Source: Anaerostipes butyraticus (lineage in GTDB: Bacteria; Bacillota; Clostridia; Lachnospirales; Lachnospiraceae). Taken from it: DNA of 64,000 nt. The DNA lies in assembly GCF_016586355.1 (NCBI RefSeq), contig NZ_BLYI01000062.1:62001-126000 (forward strand), in the 5' to 3' direction. The position numbers and the translations under genes were made by a program. How positions within the stretch are numbered: position 1 is the first letter of the stretch; the number at the start of each line of letters is the position of its first letter. Below are positions 62,048 through 64,000 of the stretch, piece after piece. The notes beneath the pieces are model-generated. The model was given only the letters and a program-made list of their open reading frames with translations. It did no database searches and was not told where the DNA came from.

Positions 62048-62551
62048 TTACAACACAGCCCCTTCATGTTCCAGAAGTTTTCTCTTCTTCTCAATTCCTC
62101 CGGCATAGCCTGTCAGATTTCCATCAGATCCGACTACCCGGTGACATGGTATGATGATGGAAATTGGATTATGGCCTACGGCTCCGCCGACTGCCTGAGC
62201 TGACATGCTCTCCAGTCCCCATTCATCGGCGATTCTCTGCGCAATCTCCCCATATGTTGTCACTTCCCCATACGGAATCTCACATAAAATCTTCCAAACG
62301 TTCTGTCTGAATTCCGATCCAATCGGACGCAGCGGCAGTTCTCTGATCTCCGGCCGTTTCCCTGTAAAATAACGTTCCAGCCAGTTTTTTGTTTCCCTGA
62401 AAATCTCCAGGCCGTCTTTTTGATGCATCGCTCCTGAGATGGACGCCGCAAAATATTTCTGTCCGTGAAACCAGAGACCGCATAAAGCATCACCATCGCT
62501 GGCAAGAGTCACTGTCCCCAGCGGTGTGATCAGTTCTGTTGAATAAAACAT
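62048..62551 (-). CDS. ogt: O6-alkylguanine-DNA alkyltransferase
   Basis: About 167 residues: N-terminal RNase-H-like domain and C-terminal DNA-binding domain with the acceptor Cys in PCHRVVGSDGNLTGYAGG. It takes alkyl groups from O6-guanine in DNA in a suicide reaction. I start at ATG 62551, with GGAGGAAG upstream; the frame to 62587 has no ribosome site. 23 bases before tag. Confidence 0.94.
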   Translation of the reverse strand: MFYSTELITPLGTVTLASDGDALCGLWFHGQKYFAASISGAMHQKDGLEIFRETKNWLERYFTGKRPEIRELPLRPIGSEFRQNVWKILCEIPYGEVTTYGEIAQRIADEWGLESMSAQAVGGAVGHNPISIIIPCHRVVGSDGNLTGYAGGIEKKRKLLEHEGAVL

Positions 62552-62640
62552 ATGCTTCCTCCTATTATTCTTTATTATACTTCTCAAAATAACATATTAC
62601 AATATTTTATCGAACATATTTTCGATTTCCAGATCTGAAT

Positions 62641-62940
62641 TCAACATCCGTCCCATTGATATTGTTTCAGATCCACATGCCGGCTGTCCTTTAATTCCAC
62701 TCCTTCCTGCTGAAGCAAAACCCCCTGGTCCGGCCAGCCCGGGACCAGTCTTCCGGCATGGTTTACAACTCTGTGACACGGATATTCCCCATATTTCTCT
62801 GCCATTCCAAGCACTTTTCCTATAAGCCTGGCGTTTTTATCTCTTCCGATCAGCCTGGCAATCTGTCCATAGGTGGCAACTTTTCCTTCGGGTATTTCAG
62901 CCACCACTGACAGTATTTCATAAATCAATGATTCCTCCAC
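62641..62940 (-). CDS. Small MGMT-domain protein (ATL-like) with retained Cys
   Basis: A 99-residue protein equal to the DNA-binding domain of MGMT only (IPEGKVATYGQIARLIG). Such alkyltransferase-like (ATL) proteins normally carry Trp in place of the acceptor Cys (PWHR); here the motif is PCHRVV, so it may still accept an alkyl group or just flag lesions for excision repair. Starts with GTG behind AAGGAG. 11 bases after the Crp/Fnr gene, 89 before ogt. Confidence 0.88.
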   Translation of the reverse strand: MEESLIYEILSVVAEIPEGKVATYGQIARLIGRDKNARLIGKVLGMAEKYGEYPCHRVVNHAGRLVPGWPDQGVLLQQEGVELKDSRHVDLKQYQWDGC

Positions 62941-62951
62941 GATACCACTCC

Positions 62952-63629
62952 TTATCCCATAAACTCCATTCCATTTTCCAGCAGTTCAAAATGATTTCTC
63001 TTTACTTTTATCAACCCGTCTTTCTGCATTCTGCTTAATTCGCTGGACATGGCAGAACGGTCTACTCCAAGATAATCTGCCAGCTGCTGCCGGTTGAATA
63101 CAATGTCAAACTCATTTTTCCCATAGATCAGCGCCTGGTCTGACAGATAAGACAATAATTTCGCACGGATTGTTTTCGGTGATGTATGAAAAATCCTTCG
63201 TGACAGACTCAGATTTTTCTGGGCTGAAATCGCAAGGAGATTTTTTATCAGCCTTCCATGAAACTGACAGGACTGAGGGCATGTTTCAATGACACGTTCA
63301 ATATGAAAAAACAGCACTTTTACATCAGTTGCCGCCGCCACATTTACCATCAGCTTTTCTCCTGTCACGCATGCATAAGTTTCCGCAAAAATCTGTCCCG
63401 GACCAATCTGATCTAAAATACTTCGATTTCCCCATATATCATCATTTTCAATCAGAACGCTGCCTGATATGACCATTCCCAGAGACGATACTGTATCTCC
63501 CATACGCAGAATCATTTCACCCTTTTTGTATTTCTTTTCTTCAGTCCGCAGACAGTCCAGCATCAAATGAATCTCCGGCTCAGAAATTCCCTGAAACAAC
63601 TTTGTATCCGATAATCTAATTTCTTTCAT
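62952..63629 (-). CDS. Crp/Fnr family regulator
   Basis: A 225-residue regulator: cyclic-nucleotide-binding fold (about 10-125, with MILRMGDTVSSLGMVISGSV) and a winged HTH (150-220, FNRQQLADYLGVDRSAMSSELSRMQ). No Cys cluster is seen that would mark a FNR iron-sulfur type, so it may sense haem, NO or another small molecule. It is divergent from hcp, a common pairing in Clostridia where such regulators respond to nitrosative stress. The three alkylation-repair genes follow in the same direction. Palindrome at 63643-63658 in its leader. Confidence 0.9.
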   Translation of the reverse strand: MKEIRLSDTKLFQGISEPEIHLMLDCLRTEEKKYKKGEMILRMGDTVSSLGMVISGSVLIENDDIWGNRSILDQIGPGQIFAETYACVTGEKLMVNVAAATDVKVLFFHIERVIETCPQSCQFHGRLIKNLLAISAQKNLSLSRRIFHTSPKTIRAKLLSYLSDQALIYGKNEFDIVFNRQQLADYLGVDRSAMSSELSRMQKDGLIKVKRNHFELLENGMEFMG

Positions 63630-63642
63630 AATTTTCCCCTTT

Positions 63643-63658
63643 TGTTGTTTTTACAACA
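63643..63658. promoter_or_regulatory. Crp/Fnr-type operator between regulator and hcp
   Basis: TGTTGT-TTTT-ACAACA, a perfect palindrome. If the hcp -10 is TATACT (63680-63685), start would be near 63692 and the palindrome centre near -41.5, the class II activator position. It also lies downstream of a likely regulator promoter on the minus strand (TATAAT at 63678-63683), where binding would repress. Confidence 0.7.
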
Positions 63659-63730
63659 TACCGTTATCAACAATTATATTATACTCTTGCCACAACATGA
63701 AACAAGTACAAATCAAGGAGGGTATGATTT

Positions 63731-64000
63731 ATGAAACATACAGCAAACATGTTCTGCTACCAATGTCAGGAAACCGCAGGATGCAAAGGATGTACCATAT
63801 CCGGTGTCTGCGGGAAACAGCCGGATGTTGCAGCCATGCAGGATTTATTAATATATGTGACCAAAGGACTTTCCGCTGCTGCCACACAGCTTCGCGAGGA
63901 GAACTCCTCTGTCCCTGCAGAAACCAGCCGGATGATTCTGACCAATCTGTTTACAACGATCACAAATGCTAATTTTGACAAGGAAGCGATCATTTCCCGC
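63731..64000 (+). CDS. hcp: Hybrid cluster protein, N-terminal part
   Basis: The first 90 codons of Hcp; the gene continues past the window. The N-terminal cysteines (FCYQCQETAGCKGC, then GVC) bind the 4Fe-4S cluster; the pattern C-x2-C, then C-x2-C and C fits class I or II Hcp. Hcp reduces NO or hydroxylamine under nitrosative stress in anaerobes. Ribosome site GGAGGG 8 bases before ATG 63731. Longer upstream frames lack it. Confidence 0.95.
   Translation, partial: MKHTANMFCYQCQETAGCKGCTISGVCGKQPDVAAMQDLLIYVTKGLSAAATQLREENSSVPAETSRMILTNLFTTITNANFDKEAIISR

Noticed and set aside
1-64000. tRNA, rRNA, insertion sequence, integrase or attachment site
   Set aside because: None could be supported by reading both strands; the AT-rich left third looks transferred by composition only.

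Overview
The window looks like chromosome of a gut Firmicute, most likely Lachnospiraceae (Mediterraneibacter/Dorea/Blautia-like). The grounds are inference: moderate to low GC, strong AGGAGG-type ribosome sites, oxygen-free metabolism (hybrid cluster protein with a Crp/Fnr regulator, radical SAM enzymes), Gram-positive envelope genes (CDP-polyol phosphotransferases, YfhO/GtrA, CdaA/CdaR, NlpC/P60, GerMN lipoprotein), and lone bioB. No tRNA, rRNA, CRISPR array, insertion sequence or integrase was found. Nearly everything is on the minus strand; only a GtrA/PIG-L pair and hcp at the right edge read plus.

Region 1 (1-32 kb) is envelope polymer synthesis and decoration. From the left: the start of a polysaccharide ABC exporter permease, an acyltransferase, very AT-rich genes for a tandem TagF-like protein and a GT2-TagF fusion, and a second acyltransferase. 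Then two paralogous cassettes (polyprenyl-phosphate sugar transferase plus multi-spanning GT-C-like protein) flank a GerMN lipoprotein and a large two-headed cell wall hydrolase with 41-residue binding repeats. Three TagF/GT4-type proteins in different states of decay follow. Last come YfhO, GtrA, a membrane-anchored PIG-L deacetylase and a third GtrB-like enzyme, the parts of a three-component lipid-linked glycosylation system.

Region 2 (32-43 kb) holds the c-di-AMP cyclase operon (two unknown membrane proteins, cdaA, cdaR, running into the GT2 gene), a secreted SH3b-NlpC/P60 peptidase behind a WalR-like box, a DUF3737 protein with a MATE exporter, two neighbouring broken flavodoxin lipoprotein genes, and a DUF1538 membrane protein with a PII-like partner.

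Region 3 (43-56 kb) is the most unusual. A tight eight-gene operon encodes DUF2997, a membrane protein with a helix-hairpin-helix tail, a radical SAM activase-like enzyme, a Ycf46-like AAA+ ATPase, a DUF1257/Ycf35-like protein, a macrodomain-HTH protein, a VWA protein and an ADP-ribosylglycohydrolase. After bioB and a PD-(D/E)XK protein comes a second operon: RlaP-like nucleotidyltransferase, KptA (NAD-dependent RNA 2'-phosphotransferase), a zinc-ribbon protein, a xylulokinase and a metallophosphoesterase. Together they suggest a stress or conflict module built on ADP-ribose and RNA-end chemistry.

Region 4 (56-64 kb) is housekeeping: a complete nucleoside salvage operon (udp-cdd-deoB-punA-add-deoC), then a Crp/Fnr regulator apparently co-transcribed with three alkylation-repair genes (MGMT-like, ogt, tag) and divergent from hcp, with one palindrome placed to act on both promoters. 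A recurring layout is that a promoter's -35 lies inside or against the terminator of the preceding operon.
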